From an uncultured Clostridium sp. (GTDB lineage: Bacteria > Bacillota > Clostridia > TANB77 > CAG-508), in NCBI GenBank assembly GCA_900555835.1, contig USMK01000007.1:1-64000 (forward strand): 64,000 nt of DNA, read 5' to 3'. The translations under genes were made by a program, and so were the position numbers. Below, piece by piece: positions 8,561-18,313 of this stretch; position 1 is the first letter of the stretch; each line of letters opens with the position of its first letter. The notes below the pieces were generated by a model, which did no database searches, was not told the origin of the DNA, and was given only the letters and a program-made list of their open reading frames with translations.

Positions 8561-8760
8561 GCCGAGCAAACGAAATGGGATAATAAAAAATTTATGTAAC
8601 GACGAATGTGCCGTGGAGTAACCGTACGAAATATTAATCAAATTTTATGAGGGAGCGAAGGCTTCGGAGAGGCTCGTAAAATTCGATTTAGATTTCGTAG
8701 GTTACGCAACAAGCCGAGGAGTGAAATAAATTTTTTATTATCCCATTTCGTTTGCTCGGC
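8561..8760. repeat. Dispersed structured element, copy 2
   Basis: A 200-base element. Its outer arms 8561-8594 and 8727-8760 are perfect 34-base reverse complements. The inner core (about 8595-8726) matches copies 1 and 3 closely. Inside the core GTAACCGTACGAAAT pairs with ATTTCGTAGGTTAC, and AATCAAATTTTATGAG nearly pairs with CTCGTAAAATTCGATT, so the whole element can fold into one long branched hairpin. The arm sequence is unrelated to that of copy 3, although each pairs perfectly within its own copy. It carries no ORF. It occupies most of the 335-base gap between the ROK kinase start and the end of pilC. Confidence 0.85.
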
Positions 8761-8818
8761 CGGACTTTCTCCTCCATTTCAAAAAATGTGGCTGCTTTTT
8801 TCCTCCATTCCCAAAAAC

Positions 8819-8850
8819 AGCAAAAAGGATGTATTTGAAGCTACATCCTT
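8819..8850 (-). terminator. Terminator of the pilus operon
   Basis: AAAGGATGTA / TACATCCTTT hairpin, with T-rich bases on the minus-strand 3' side, directly after pilC. Confidence 0.75.
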
Positions 8851-8856
8851 TAAACC

Positions 8857-10201
8857 TTATTCTGTTAAAAATGCCGAGAACAAGAATGAACCCATATATA
8901 CTTGAATTAATGGTACCAATACTACTAATACAAAGAATACTAGCAAAATACCCACAATTGAATAAACAAGCTCTGGCAATGCTTTCATTATCTTCTCCAT
9001 AATATTGTCTATATCAATTTGCATATATTCAGTTAATTTTCTCATCATTTCAGCTAGATCTGTTTGCATACCAATTTTTAGCATCTCTGTTATCATTGGT
9101 GTTGAAAGCCCAGTCTTCTCAAAAGGCTCTATCCATGACTGACCTATCAAAATATTATTTATAGAAGTCTCTATTACAGATAATAAAACATAATTATGAA
9201 CAACTGTCTTACTTACTTCCAAAGCATCCTGTATTCTAACTCCATTCTCTACATTTAATAAAACGGCCTTCATAAATCTAGAAAAATCAAGTGCATATAT
9301 CAATTGCCCAAATATAGGCATTGTATATTTAAAATAATGCCAGTTATATTTGCCCTTAGGAGTATTAATATAAAATACTATTGCTCCAACAATTGCAAGA
9401 ATTATAAATACAGGTATATACCACATTTCTGTAACAGTATTCAGAAAATGTGAAAACCATAAAGTTAATGGTGGCAATTTATCCTTTGTTCCAACTTGGT
9501 CAAATACACCTTGAATAATTGGAATTACAAATATTGTTCCCAAAATAAGCATTAATAAAATAACTACAAATTGCACAATATTGGGTACTAATATCTTTTT
9601 AATTCTTTTATTCATTTCAGTTGATTCTTCCATATATTTAACCGCTTGTTGCAAAGAACTTGTTAATGAACCGAGATAGCTCCCCAACTCTTATCATATT
9701 AACATATATATATGGAAATACATCTGGATAATACTCCATTGTAGAATACATATTCTCACCAGCTTCAACGCCTGCTAGAATATCTTCTAATATTTCTTTA
9801 AATCTTGGTTGTTCTGTACTTTCTATTATAGTTGTTAATGCATGAATATTGTTGAAATTAGCCTTTTTCAGTAAATAAAATTTCTGTGTAAAAACAATTA
9901 CATCTCTTGGTGTTATTTTGTTATTTTTTATAAGAGCATTTGCAATTTTTTGTTTTGTAGAAACTTTTTTTACAGTTGTCCTTTTTATAACATTTCCATT
10001 ATTCAAATTTTCAAGCATTTGTTCAACATTATTTATATTTTTTTTATTTTTTTGAGTTTTAGTTTTCAATTGAACTACACTAATTGGTGTTAAACCATTT
10101 CTTTTTATTTTCTTTATTATTGCATTTTTGCTTGAATCTTCTATTTTGTTTCTTACTATATGTCCATCTTCGCTAAGTGCTCTGTACATATATAAAGGCA
10201 T
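8857..10201 (-). CDS. pilC: Type IV pilus inner-membrane platform protein PilC, read through a +1 shift at CGG
   Basis: A type II secretion F/PilC-family membrane protein of 447 residues after the shift. Frame 0 encodes the basic cytoplasmic N-terminus and the first T2SSF domain up to VGELS. CGG at complement(9671..9673) then breaks the frame, and continuing in frame 0 would stop after about eleven codons. Dropping the C yields VGELS-G-SLTSSLQQA, the exact joint expected for the family, where GELSGxL precedes the amphipathic helix. Three membrane helices and a second T2SSF domain follow. PilC couples the PilB/PilT motors to the pilin assembly site. It is the last gene of the operon. Confidence 0.9.
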
Positions 10202-10219
10202 AATTTTTACCTCCTATCG

Positions 10220-11317
10220 CTATGTGTTTCTTATTTTTAGTTGCATAATTGTTCTATTTAATGTATCTAAATTCTTTTCTTCAATTTGTGCTTTTGCTTG
10301 TTCTAATGTAATTCTCTCTTCTACAAATAGCTTAGCAATTGAATTTATTAAACTAATACTTCCTTTATCTATATTTGTTTGTACCGCATCTTCTATTTCT
10401 GATACACTTAATTTTTCTTTTCTTATATATCCTGCAATTACATTATCTACTATCATTACTTCTGGCACTAATACTAATTTTCCATCTGTTCCTTTTAGCA
10501 ATCTTTGTGAAATAACCAATTTCAATAATGAAGATATCAAATATTTTACACTTGATTGATCACTTATTGGATAAAAGTTTATCATTCTATCTACTGTTTC
10601 TGCACATGATTTTGTGTGTAATGTTCCTATAACTAAGTGCCCAGATTCAGCCATCTCAATTGCTGCATTCATTGTTTCTTTATCTCTAATTTCTCCTATT
10701 ACTAGGATATCACAATCTTCTCTTAGTGAATTTTTTACACCATCACTAAAATTTAAAGCATCTTTTCCAATTCCAACTTCTTTTTGTACGATTATAGATT
10801 TTTTGCAATGATGTTTGTATTCTATTGGATTTTCCAGTGTTAATATTTTTTTATTTTGTTTTTCATTTATTTCATTAATTAATGCATTCAATGTTGTAGT
10901 TTTACCAGAATTTGTTTTTCCTGTAACAAGGATTAATCCTTGTGGCTGATATGTCATTCTTCTTACAATATCGGGAACACCTAAATCTTCAAATTTTGGC
11001 AAATCATTTCTTATAAGTCTTAATGTTGCAATTGGTATATTTTCAGATAAGGAAATATTTACTCTTAAACGCACATCTTCATATTGATATGAGGTATCTA
11101 ATCTTCTTTGATTTTTAAATAATTCGTCATTTTCTATATTACCTCTTATAAAAAAATCGTACATTTCCCACATATCATCTTCTGTTAATTCTTCCATTTC
11201 GTCTATACTATATAAATCTCTTGATATTCTTAGCATGGGTTTTATTCCATATATTAAGTGAATATCAGATGCTTCTTTCTCAATTGCCTCGTCTAAAATT
11301 TTTTCCATTTGTAACAT
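10220..11317 (-). CDS. pilT: Pilus retraction-type ATPase PilT
   Basis: A 365-residue secretion ATPase of the PilT branch. Walker A is VTGKTNSGKTTT, the Asp/His boxes include LTLENPIEYKHH and DCDILVIGEIRD, and IGTLHTKS is the family signature. The AIRNLIRE-type retraction motif of classical PilT is not obvious, so it could be a divergent motor. It lies between pilB and pilC, with a good GGAGGAATT site before the ATG. Confidence 0.88.
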   Translation of the reverse strand: MLQMEKILDEAIEKEASDIHLIYGIKPMLRISRDLYSIDEMEELTEDDMWEMYDFFIRGNIENDELFKNQRRLDTSYQYEDVRLRVNISLSENIPIATLRLIRNDLPKFEDLGVPDIVRRMTYQPQGLILVTGKTNSGKTTTLNALINEINEKQNKKILTLENPIEYKHHCKKSIIVQKEVGIGKDALNFSDGVKNSLREDCDILVIGEIRDKETMNAAIEMAESGHLVIGTLHTKSCAETVDRMINFYPISDQSSVKYLISSLLKLVISQRLLKGTDGKLVLVPEVMIVDNVIAGYIRKEKLSVSEIEDAVQTNIDKGSISLINSIAKLFVEERITLEQAKAQIEEKNLDTLNRTIMQLKIRNT

Positions 11318-11336
11318 TTAAAATTCCTCCAATTTA

Positions 11337-12965
11337 TTAAAATATAAGTAATTTTTTATTTAATTCGTCCAAAGTTGTAACACCCTCTAAAACTTTTTGA
11401 AGTCCATCTATAACAAGTGGTTTGTAGCCATGTTGTGTTGCATATCTTCTTATTTCTATTGTAGAAGCATCATTTATTACTAATTCTTTTATAGCCTCTG
11501 ACATATCAAGTAATTCAAATGCTGCAACACGTCCATAGTATCCTGTGTGGTCACAATGTTCACAACCAACAGCAGTGTATGTTTTTCTTCCTTCAAAATT
11601 AAATTCTACATTATATTTTTCACCAATTCTACTAATAATTTCTTTTTCTTCTTCTGTAAAATCTCTTTCTTTTGCACAATTTGGGCATATTCTTCTTATT
11701 AGTCTTTGTGAAACAGCCAATCCTAATGTACTTGCTATATCGTAATTTGATATTCCTAATTTTCTAAGTCTTGTAATAACCTCAATAGCATCCATTGTGT
11801 GTATTGTAGATAATACATAATGTCCTGTTTGCCCTGATTGCATTGCAATCTCAGCTGTTTCTAAATCTCTTATTTCTCCTACTAGAATAGTATCAGGGTC
11901 TTGTCTTAATACTGTTCTTAAAGAATCTGAGAAACTAGCCTTTGGGTCTACTTCTATTTGGTTTAAGCCTGGTATTCTTATTTCAACAGGATCTTCAATT
12001 GTTGTAATATTTACATCTTCTTTATTTAACATTGCAATTATACTATATAATGTTGTTGTTTTTCCTTCACCAGTTGGAGCTGCAACTATTGTTATACTAT
12101 TTTTTCTGTCAAATAATTTAACAGCTTCTTTCATTCCTTTTGAAAAGCCTAATTGTTCAAGAGATAATATATTAGCATTTTTTTTCAATAATCTTAAAAC
12201 AAATTTTTCTCCATATACATTTTTTTGAGAAGATACACGAATATTGTAATCCGGATATAGCAAAATTCTACCATCTTGTGATTCTTGTTTTTCTTGGTGC
12301 ATATTTGATATAGCTTTTAATCTTCCTATTATTTGTGCTTGTCTTTCTTTGGCAAGTGTTGCTACATTTAATAACACACCATCTATTCTATAACGTACTC
12401 TTACACTATTTTCTTGTGGTTCTATATGTATATCACTAGCTCTTTTGCTCATTGCTGTTTTTATTATGTTGTCAATCAAACTTGTTACATCTTTTCCGTC
12501 TTCAATTTTATCTGTGGCCTGTCCCTCTAGTGATTTGAATATTTCTTCTATATTGCTAGCAAATGTTATGTATTTATCCATCACTAGTCCTTTATTTAGT
12601 AATAATAATCTAACAATATCTGTTGATTTTTTATTGGAAGTATCAGCAAAACATACTTTGATTCTTCCATTGGCTATTTCAAAAGGTATTGCCATACATT
12701 GTTTTGCAACATCTAGTGAAATATAATCTGTTATATTTATTGCAATATCAGCCCTTGTAAGAATCATGGCCTTTTCCCCAAGAATATCTCCAATTGCATC
12801 TATCAACCTATATTCGTCACATAGTCTAAGAATTTTTACAGCATCTCCAAGTTTAACTCCTGGATTAGATTTTTGATATTCTAATGCTTGGTTTACATCA
12901 TCTTCTGATATTAGTCCCCTTCTTACTAGCTCTATACCAATAGGCAATCTATTTCTTATTTCCAT
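11337..12965 (-). CDS. pilB: Pilus assembly ATPase PilB
   Basis: 542 residues. An N-terminal MshEN-type domain (about 1-150, GLISEDDVNQALEYQ), which in some homologues binds c-di-GMP, precedes the ATPase core. That core has Walker A APTGEGKTTT, the Asp box TIEDPVE, Walker B ILVGEIRD and the His box LSTIHTMDA. A tetracysteine zinc motif (CPNC ... CEHCDHTG, about residues 435-475) is typical of PilB/GspE. It powers pilin polymerisation. A GGDEF protein elsewhere in the window (29243) could supply a c-di-GMP signal, which is inference only. Confidence 0.95.
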   Translation of the reverse strand: MEIRNRLPIGIELVRRGLISEDDVNQALEYQKSNPGVKLGDAVKILRLCDEYRLIDAIGDILGEKAMILTRADIAINITDYISLDVAKQCMAIPFEIANGRIKVCFADTSNKKSTDIVRLLLLNKGLVMDKYITFASNIEEIFKSLEGQATDKIEDGKDVTSLIDNIIKTAMSKRASDIHIEPQENSVRVRYRIDGVLLNVATLAKERQAQIIGRLKAISNMHQEKQESQDGRILLYPDYNIRVSSQKNVYGEKFVLRLLKKNANILSLEQLGFSKGMKEAVKLFDRKNSITIVAAPTGEGKTTTLYSIIAMLNKEDVNITTIEDPVEIRIPGLNQIEVDPKASFSDSLRTVLRQDPDTILVGEIRDLETAEIAMQSGQTGHYVLSTIHTMDAIEVITRLRKLGISNYDIASTLGLAVSQRLIRRICPNCAKERDFTEEEKEIISRIGEKYNVEFNFEGRKTYTAVGCEHCDHTGYYGRVAAFELLDMSEAIKELVINDASTIEIRRYATQHGYKPLVIDGLQKVLEGVTTLDELNKKLLIF

Positions 12966-13060
12966 ATTATTTTTTCACCTTTGTTCCTTCCATAATTTAA
13001 TTATACAATATTTTATTTATCTTATAAATAGTTCTTAATAAGATACATATATTTTCCAGT

Positions 13061-13894
13061 TTAGTATTCAAAACTACCATATTTTGAGCTATTTAATCTT
13101 ATTGCTGTTTCATCTGCTGAAGCCTCTAAAACCTTAACCCAATATCCAGTTTCATTATCTCCTGAAAATTTCGTATCTACAATATAATTACTTGGAATAT
13201 TTTCTAAATTTCCATAAGAATCCACTTTTTGATTTTTATTTGAATATAAAAATTCTATATTTATTTGATTATTACTATCTATATAATAAGCATATCTTGG
13301 TATCCAAACATATAGCTCATTTGAAATTCTAGCTAAGGCCCATTTCTTTTTTAGGTAATTATACCATTCTGTATCACTGTTGTTTGTATCTTTATACGTT
13401 TTTGTAGTTCCGCTATTTTGAGCTTTTACAGCTATCATATTAGTTTGTAATTTTGGAGCATTTGGAGTAAGCAAAGTTTCTTTTGTTTTAAATTTACTTA
13501 AAGTTAATGTATTATCATTTTTTCCTATTTTGTAAGTTACAGTAACCTCTACTTTTTTTACAACATCTGTTTCGTCTGAATTGCTATAATTGTCTATATT
13601 TACATTAACAGTATATGCTTTTGGAATTTCAATTCCAGCAATTTCTATTTTTCCGCTTGAATTTGTAGTTGCAGAAAATTTTTCTGTATTTACATCTGAA
13701 TAATAATATTCTGATGCTTTTTCTAATATCTGAGAAGCATAATTTATAGCTTGTGTTCTTCTTTCTATTTCCATATTTGAAATATATGTGTTTGTATATA
13801 ATGCAAGCAATATTAAAAGTGTAATAGCTACAATTCCAAGAGAAATAGCAATATCAATTCCTGTTGCTCCTTTATTTGATTTTATTTTTTTCAT
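13061..13894 (-). CDS. Pilin-like protein with large C-terminal domain
   Basis: 277 residues. The N-terminus KIKSNKGATGIDIAISLGIVAITLLILL resembles a class III prepilin or PilV-like leader with one hydrophobic helix. A globular region of beta-type composition follows. Its C-terminal part contains YVWIPRYAYYID and GYWVKV, motifs I associate with clostridial surface or phage-tail-like proteins. It probably serves as a minor pilin or pilus-tip subunit. It lies between pilB and the prepilin peptidase gene. Confidence 0.65.
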   Translation of the reverse strand: MKKIKSNKGATGIDIAISLGIVAITLLILLALYTNTYISNMEIERRTQAINYASQILEKASEYYYSDVNTEKFSATTNSSGKIEIAGIEIPKAYTVNVNIDNYSNSDETDVVKKVEVTVTYKIGKNDNTLTLSKFKTKETLLTPNAPKLQTNMIAVKAQNSGTTKTYKDTNNSDTEWYNYLKKKWALARISNELYVWIPRYAYYIDSNNQINIEFLYSNKNQKVDSYGNLENIPSNYIVDTKFSGDNETGYWVKVLEASADETAIRLNSSKYGSFEY

Positions 13895-13902
13895 TTTATC
13901 AC

Positions 13903-14658
13903 CTATATCGTAATAAAGTTTTGTATAATTATTGATGCTATTGATACTATACTAAAAATAGCTCCAATTGCAGGTTTCGAGTCATTTTTTCTTAATTTGT
14001 CTGCAATATTTTTTAGTGCAATAGCTATAAGTGTTGTAGCTATTATAAATATCATCAAGTCTGTTCCTATATATAGTAAAACTAACAGCATATATGTTAT
14101 TATATCCAATGTATAGCTAGGTTTTATTTTATCTATAACTAATAAACAGATAATTATCATAAAATATATAACATATCTATACATATTAACCCCTAGTATA
14201 TATAGATATAGCATATAAATTATGCTTGCTATTGCGGTAAATACCAATAAACCTTTTTCTATATTTCTTTTTTCTAAATCTATACCAGCAGTTATTGTGA
14301 ATAAACATATGTAAACCATTCCAAATATTATTTTTATTAAATCTCCAATTTGTATATTGTAAATATTAATATTTAAAGATAGAACATATAATAAAAATAC
14401 AATTCCAGATAGAACTTCAATTATTAAATATCTTGGTCTTATTTTTTCTTTACAATATCTACATTTTCCTCCTAAAAATATATAGCTAAAAATTGGGAAT
14501 AAATCAAAAAATCCTAATTTGTGTTTGCAATTTGGGCAATATGATCTTTCATGTGTTATATCTTGTTTTAATGGAATTCTATATACAGCTAGTGTACAAA
14601 AGCTACCTAAAAAGGCTCCCATAATAAAAACAATTATTACTGCTATGATTTCTACCAT
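13903..14658 (-). CDS. pilD: Prepilin peptidase
   Basis: A 251-residue polytopic membrane protein. The N-terminal cytoplasmic loop has two CxxC pairs (CPNC ... CRYC) flanking LGFFDLFPIFSY, the characteristic TFPP domain. The first catalytic Asp is in TAGIDLEKRNI; the second (GxGD) is not obvious. It cleaves and N-methylates the prepilins encoded on either side. Confidence 0.85.
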   Translation of the reverse strand: MVEIIAVIIVFIMGAFLGSFCTLAVYRIPLKQDITHERSYCPNCKHKLGFFDLFPIFSYIFLGGKCRYCKEKIRPRYLIIEVLSGIVFLLYVLSLNINIYNIQIGDLIKIIFGMVYICLFTITAGIDLEKRNIEKGLLVFTAIASIIYMLYLYILGVNMYRYVIYFMIIICLLVIDKIKPSYTLDIITYMLLVLLYIGTDLMIFIIATTLIAIALKNIADKLRKNDSKPAIGAIFSIVSIASIIIQNFITI

Positions 14659-14736
14659 TATTTCCTCCTGTTTATATTAAATTGAGCATATACATTAAAT
14701 TGCATATGCTCTAAAAGTAATTAATTATAGAACGCA

Positions 14737-14955
14737 TTATTTATTCATATATGTGTTTAATAAAGCATTCATTTGTTGAATTAAGTTATTATCTGCTTCT
14801 GCCTTGTTATTGTATTTTTCAACAGCATTATTTGCATTAGAAATTATATTGTTATTTCCTGATAATGTTGCTAATGCTACACCTGCTAGTATTAATAATA
14901 CGATAATTGTGATAACTAAAGCTACCAATGTAATACCTTTTTGTCCTTTAAACAT
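14737..14955 (-). CDS. Type IV major prepilin-like protein
   Basis: 72 residues. The leader MFKGQKG ends at a glycine before ITLVALVITIIVLLILAGVA, the N-terminal assembly helix. A short Asn/Ala-rich tail follows. Very small pilins with this leader are typical of clostridial type IV pili. The gene has its own AAAGGAGG site and could be the most highly expressed subunit. Confidence 0.85.
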   Translation of the reverse strand: MFKGQKGITLVALVITIIVLLILAGVALATLSGNNNIISNANNAVEKYNNKAEADNNLIQQMNALLNTYMNK

Positions 14956-15027
14956 TTTTTATTTCCTCCTTTTTAATTTTTTGTATATATTTAATTTATA
15001 AATATAACCTAGATTAATTTTTCTCAA

Positions 15028-15468
15028 TTATTTTAAGAATTTGTTGTTTGGATTATAATTTTCTTGCGAATTTGAATTGGTGGTGTTATTTTTTGAAGTC
15101 GAATTTGTATTTGTTTTATTATTATTTGTTGTATTTCCTGTACTATTAGTTGTGTTTCCATCTGTTGTGGTATTATCTGAATATGCCATAAAAGGATTTG
15201 CCTTTCCAGCATCGTAATTTGTCTTTTTAGCTCTGTTTAAATCATCTTCTGTTACTTCATATGTTCTTATAACTTGGTCTTCATTATTTGTTAATGGTGT
15301 ATCTAAATCTTCTTTTACATCACCTAATTCGCTTGGAAATTGATAAGTTATTGTTTGTGGCACTTCTTTATTTATTGGATTGTAGTCATAAAACACTACT
15401 GCCAATATTAAAGCAATTGCTATACATAATAATAACATTATAAAAATTTCTTTAATGACATTTTTCAC
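15028..15468 (-). CDS. Pilus-operon membrane protein of unknown family
   Basis: 146 residues starting with GTG behind TAGGAGGA. One N-terminal membrane helix (about 8-28) is followed by an extracytoplasmic region and a long Thr/Asn-rich tail (NTTNNNKTNTNS...). It occupies the place of PilP after pilO, but I cannot claim homology. Confidence 0.6.
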   Translation of the reverse strand: MKNVIKEIFIMLLLCIAIALILAVVFYDYNPINKEVPQTITYQFPSELGDVKEDLDTPLTNNEDQVIRTYEVTEDDLNRAKKTNYDAGKANPFMAYSDNTTTDGNTTNSTGNTTNNNKTNTNSTSKNNTTNSNSQENYNPNNKFLK

Positions 15469-15489
15469 TTTTTTGTCCTCCTAAGACTT

Positions 15490-16200
15490 TTATTGGTTGT
15501 TCACCGTAGTATTTGTGTTTCCTGTTGTATTTACTGAATCACTTGTATTTATTGGGCTTGTACTACTTGTATCATTATTATATGATTGTGTATTTGTTGT
15601 TGTTATTGTATCTTGATTTATAAATATATCTCTAACTTTGAATGTTGCTTGTAAGTTTGAACCATCTCCTGATGTTACTGGTACTAATTCAAATTCTTCT
15701 ATTGTAAAACCTAGTTTAGCATCATCTTCAATATCTCTTACAAAATCTGTTATCGCTATATAATTTCCTGTTACCGTAATTTTTAAATCATTTGCATTTG
15801 GTGTACTTGTTGAACTAGATAGAATTTCCATCTTTGGAATTACTCCATTTTCTGTTGCATAATTACCAATTTTAGTCCATAAAACTTCAACATTATATCT
15901 TTCGCTTTGTCCTGCATTTAACAATTCTTGCTCACTGCTGTATTGTTTTAATTCCTCATATTTGTTTTTTTTAGTTTGAAGTTCTTTTGCAACTGTGTTT
16001 ATTTCATTAAGTTTTGCCGGATATTCTGTTTCTTCTTTGTTTTTAGCTTCTTCAATTGTCTTATCTAAATTTTCATTTTCTTGTTTTATTTCTCCAATGC
16101 TCATTATTGAAAATCCAGCAATTTGTAATCCATCTGTTATAGTATTGTAACACATTACACCTAGCAATATTATTAATATTAATATCAATATCTTTTTCAT
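15490..16200 (-). CDS. pilO: Pilus alignment protein PilO
   Basis: 236 residues: a membrane helix (3-25), a coiled coil (about 38-85), and an extracytoplasmic alpha/beta domain with GNYIAITDFVRDIED, followed by a Thr/Asn/Ser-rich tail. PilO and PilN form the periplasmic-side alignment complex of type IV pili. It overlaps the upstream pilM-N gene by four bases (ATGG), so it is translationally coupled. Confidence 0.8.
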   Translation of the reverse strand: MKKILILILIILLGVMCYNTITDGLQIAGFSIMSIGEIKQENENLDKTIEEAKNKEETEYPAKLNEINTVAKELQTKKNKYEELKQYSSEQELLNAGQSERYNVEVLWTKIGNYATENGVIPKMEILSSSTSTPNANDLKITVTGNYIAITDFVRDIEDDAKLGFTIEEFELVPVTSGDGSNLQATFKVRDIFINQDTITTTNTQSYNNDTSSTSPINTSDSVNTTGNTNTTVNNQ

Positions 16201-17822
16201 GGCAAATCTCCCTCTATTGTAACTTTAACAATACCATCTTGTTTAACACCGCTATCTGATTTTACGTCTTTTAATATTCCATCAACAGATAATTGTCCTT
16301 TTAAATATCCCAATTGTTCATATTTATCTGATTGTGCAGTTATAACAATATGCTTGTCTTGTGTGTTTTTTATTGATGTTATTTGTACACTCTTAGGAAC
16401 TGTATACATTATTCTATTTAGCAAATTTGGTATACTATTTTTATTTCTTGTTTTTTCTGTGACCTTTTCACTAGACTCGTTTAATTTAGTAATTCTTGTT
16501 GCATATTCAGAAGTTCTTGTCCTTATTTGTTCTATATCTGATTGAGCAAGTCTGATTTGAGTAGCTATATTATCACTTGCAATTTTTGCATCATTTTCTT
16601 TTTCACTTATTGCATTTCCTACTGCATATGAAAATCCAGAATATAAAATTACTGCTAAAAGTAAGCTTCCTGCTAATCTTAATAAGCCTTTATCAACTCT
16701 GTCTAATTGTTTGTTAAAGCTCAAATCTATATTTGTTTTTAGAAGCCCACTTAATGCATCCCCAATTTTTCCTCCTATTCCATCAGATAAATCAATTGTT
16801 GGCATAGGAATTTTTTCAGAAAAGCTTAAATTCTTAAAGTTTAATCCTTTTATTCCTTCTCCTAATCCTTGTAGAGCAAGTGCAATAGCTGAATTCACTT
16901 CTATATAATCATTTATTCCCACTCTTCCTTGCTCAGCATTTAAGAAATATGGTTTAAGAATTTGGCATTTTACCTTTGAAAGATTATCTTGGAAGTATAA
17001 ATCAATATTGTTAATAACAGCTCCTGAACCTGTAATGTATACTTTTGATATGTTTAAAACAGATTCTCTTAGCATAGTTTTTGTTTTTTCTACAACCTTA
17101 TATAATGTAGGCATAATATCTTCTAAGAATTCGTCTACATCTGTTGGTTGCGAATCAGTTGTATATATTGTTGTGTTTTTGCAAATTTCATATGCACGTG
17201 CTAGCGAATTTTCTTTTGCACTAATTTTGTCAAAAATCTCTTTCATACCTTCGTCTAATACTTGAACTTTATATATTTGACCTTCTATTATCAATGTTAT
17301 TGTTGTCTTTTCTTCTATATTTACTATTGCAAAATTTTCTTTTGGGTCAACATCTATAAGTGTTGTTAATGCTACTGGTAATGGTAATATTTCTCTAAGC
17401 ATTTTTCCTTGAAATTGCTGAGTTTTTTTCGCAATTTCTACTCTGTTTGTGGAAATATGAACCGCTCTTATTTTTTCGTTATTTTCTTTACTAGGAATTA
17501 AGAAATGTCTTGATTCTATTGTGTTTTGTTTTACCCCTCTTTCTTCACACAAATATTCAAATTCTGTTTTTATTGTTCTCTCTATATCTTTTTTGCTTAA
17601 CATTGCAAATATTTCGAAATAATTATATATTTCATCAGACAAATTAATACTTATAGGAGTTCTTGTGCTTGATGTTTCTCTTACAATTTGATCTATTGCA
17701 TCTTCTATCTGGTCATACATTTTTAATCCAAAAGATTCTACATTTAATCTATCGTGGTCTTTTGATACTTTTGCATACTTTATTAAATTATTTTCTAAGT
17801 ATATTCCTAAACACTCGGCCAT
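16197..17822 (-). CDS. PilM-PilN fusion protein
   Basis: 541 residues. Residues 1-330 resemble the actin-like cytoplasmic ATPase PilM (GIYLENNLIKYAKV opening and ITGSGAVINNIDLYF). A linker leads to a membrane helix (about 375-397, LLRLAGSLLLAVILYSG), then a coiled coil (about 400-450) and a PilN-type C-terminal domain (SVQITSIKNTQDKHIVI). In most pilus systems PilM and PilN are separate polypeptides that bind each other. Here they appear fused, and the gene is first in the operon. Confidence 0.8.
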   Translation of the reverse strand: MAECLGIYLENNLIKYAKVSKDHDRLNVESFGLKMYDQIEDAIDQIVRETSSTRTPISINLSDEIYNYFEIFAMLSKKDIERTIKTEFEYLCEERGVKQNTIESRHFLIPSKENNEKIRAVHISTNRVEIAKKTQQFQGKMLREILPLPVALTTLIDVDPKENFAIVNIEEKTTITLIIEGQIYKVQVLDEGMKEIFDKISAKENSLARAYEICKNTTIYTTDSQPTDVDEFLEDIMPTLYKVVEKTKTMLRESVLNISKVYITGSGAVINNIDLYFQDNLSKVKCQILKPYFLNAEQGRVGINDYIEVNSAIALALQGLGEGIKGLNFKNLSFSEKIPMPTIDLSDGIGGKIGDALSGLLKTNIDLSFNKQLDRVDKGLLRLAGSLLLAVILYSGFSYAVGNAISEKENDAKIASDNIATQIRLAQSDIEQIRTRTSEYATRITKLNESSEKVTEKTRNKNSIPNLLNRIMYTVPKSVQITSIKNTQDKHIVITAQSDKYEQLGYLKGQLSVDGILKDVKSDSGVKQDGIVKVTIEGDLP

Positions 17823-18088
17823 TTTATTCTCCTTTGTAATTTATCTTTTATTCTATTTTTTGCATTTTTTTTTATATTATTTCTAGTATTTTTTGTAAAC
17901 TACAATAATCTACATTTTTTTCGTTTTTTGATATATATATTTTATATTTTTTGGTTCAAAAGTCAATAGGTTTAACAGAGTTGTAATATAAATGTAATAT
18001 TTTTGTAATACTTTTCTTCCTTATTTTTGTATATTTGTAAAAAATTTAGGGCAATATATGTATATCACAATATTATGGAGGTTTTTAA

Positions 18089-18304
18089 ATGGTTACTGAA
18101 AAACATATAAAAATAACCGGAATGTCTACGGTTTCTTGGAAAGATGCAATTGTTCAAACAATTGCCGAGGTTTCTAAAACAATTGATTATATCAATTCTG
18201 TTACAATATTAGAGCAAACAGCAAAAATCAATGGAAAAAAAATTGTCGAATACTACGCAACATTAGATTTAACATTTACAGTAGATAGAGAAAGAGAAGA
18301 TTAG
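18089..18304 (+). CDS. Dodecin-family flavin-binding protein
   Basis: A 71-residue protein whose sequence follows the dodecin pattern: IKITGMSTVSWKDAI, EVSKTIDYINSVTILEQTAKI, and a C-terminal VEYYATLDLTFTV strand. The Trp that stacks on flavin is present in SVSW-type context (STVSW). Dodecins form hollow dodecamers storing flavins. It has a GGAGG site and lies nine bases before spoVAC, so the two are probably co-transcribed, an unusual pairing. The 266 bases upstream (17823-18088) are very AT-rich and hold no gene that I can see. Confidence 0.88.
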   Translation: MVTEKHIKITGMSTVSWKDAIVQTIAEVSKTIDYINSVTILEQTAKINGKKIVEYYATLDLTFTVDRERED

Positions 18305-18313
18305 GAGGTTTTT

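Noticed and set aside
7969..8641. Longer N-terminus of the ROK kinase up to 8641
   Set aside because: The extra codons lie in the dispersed repeat element; the ATG at 8521 has a ribosome site and starts at the family motif GIDLGG.
8561..8760. Element copy 2 as a simple transcription terminator
   Set aside because: It is 200 bases with a conserved multi-helix core and recurs in other contexts; ordinary terminators are already present nearby (8819-8850).
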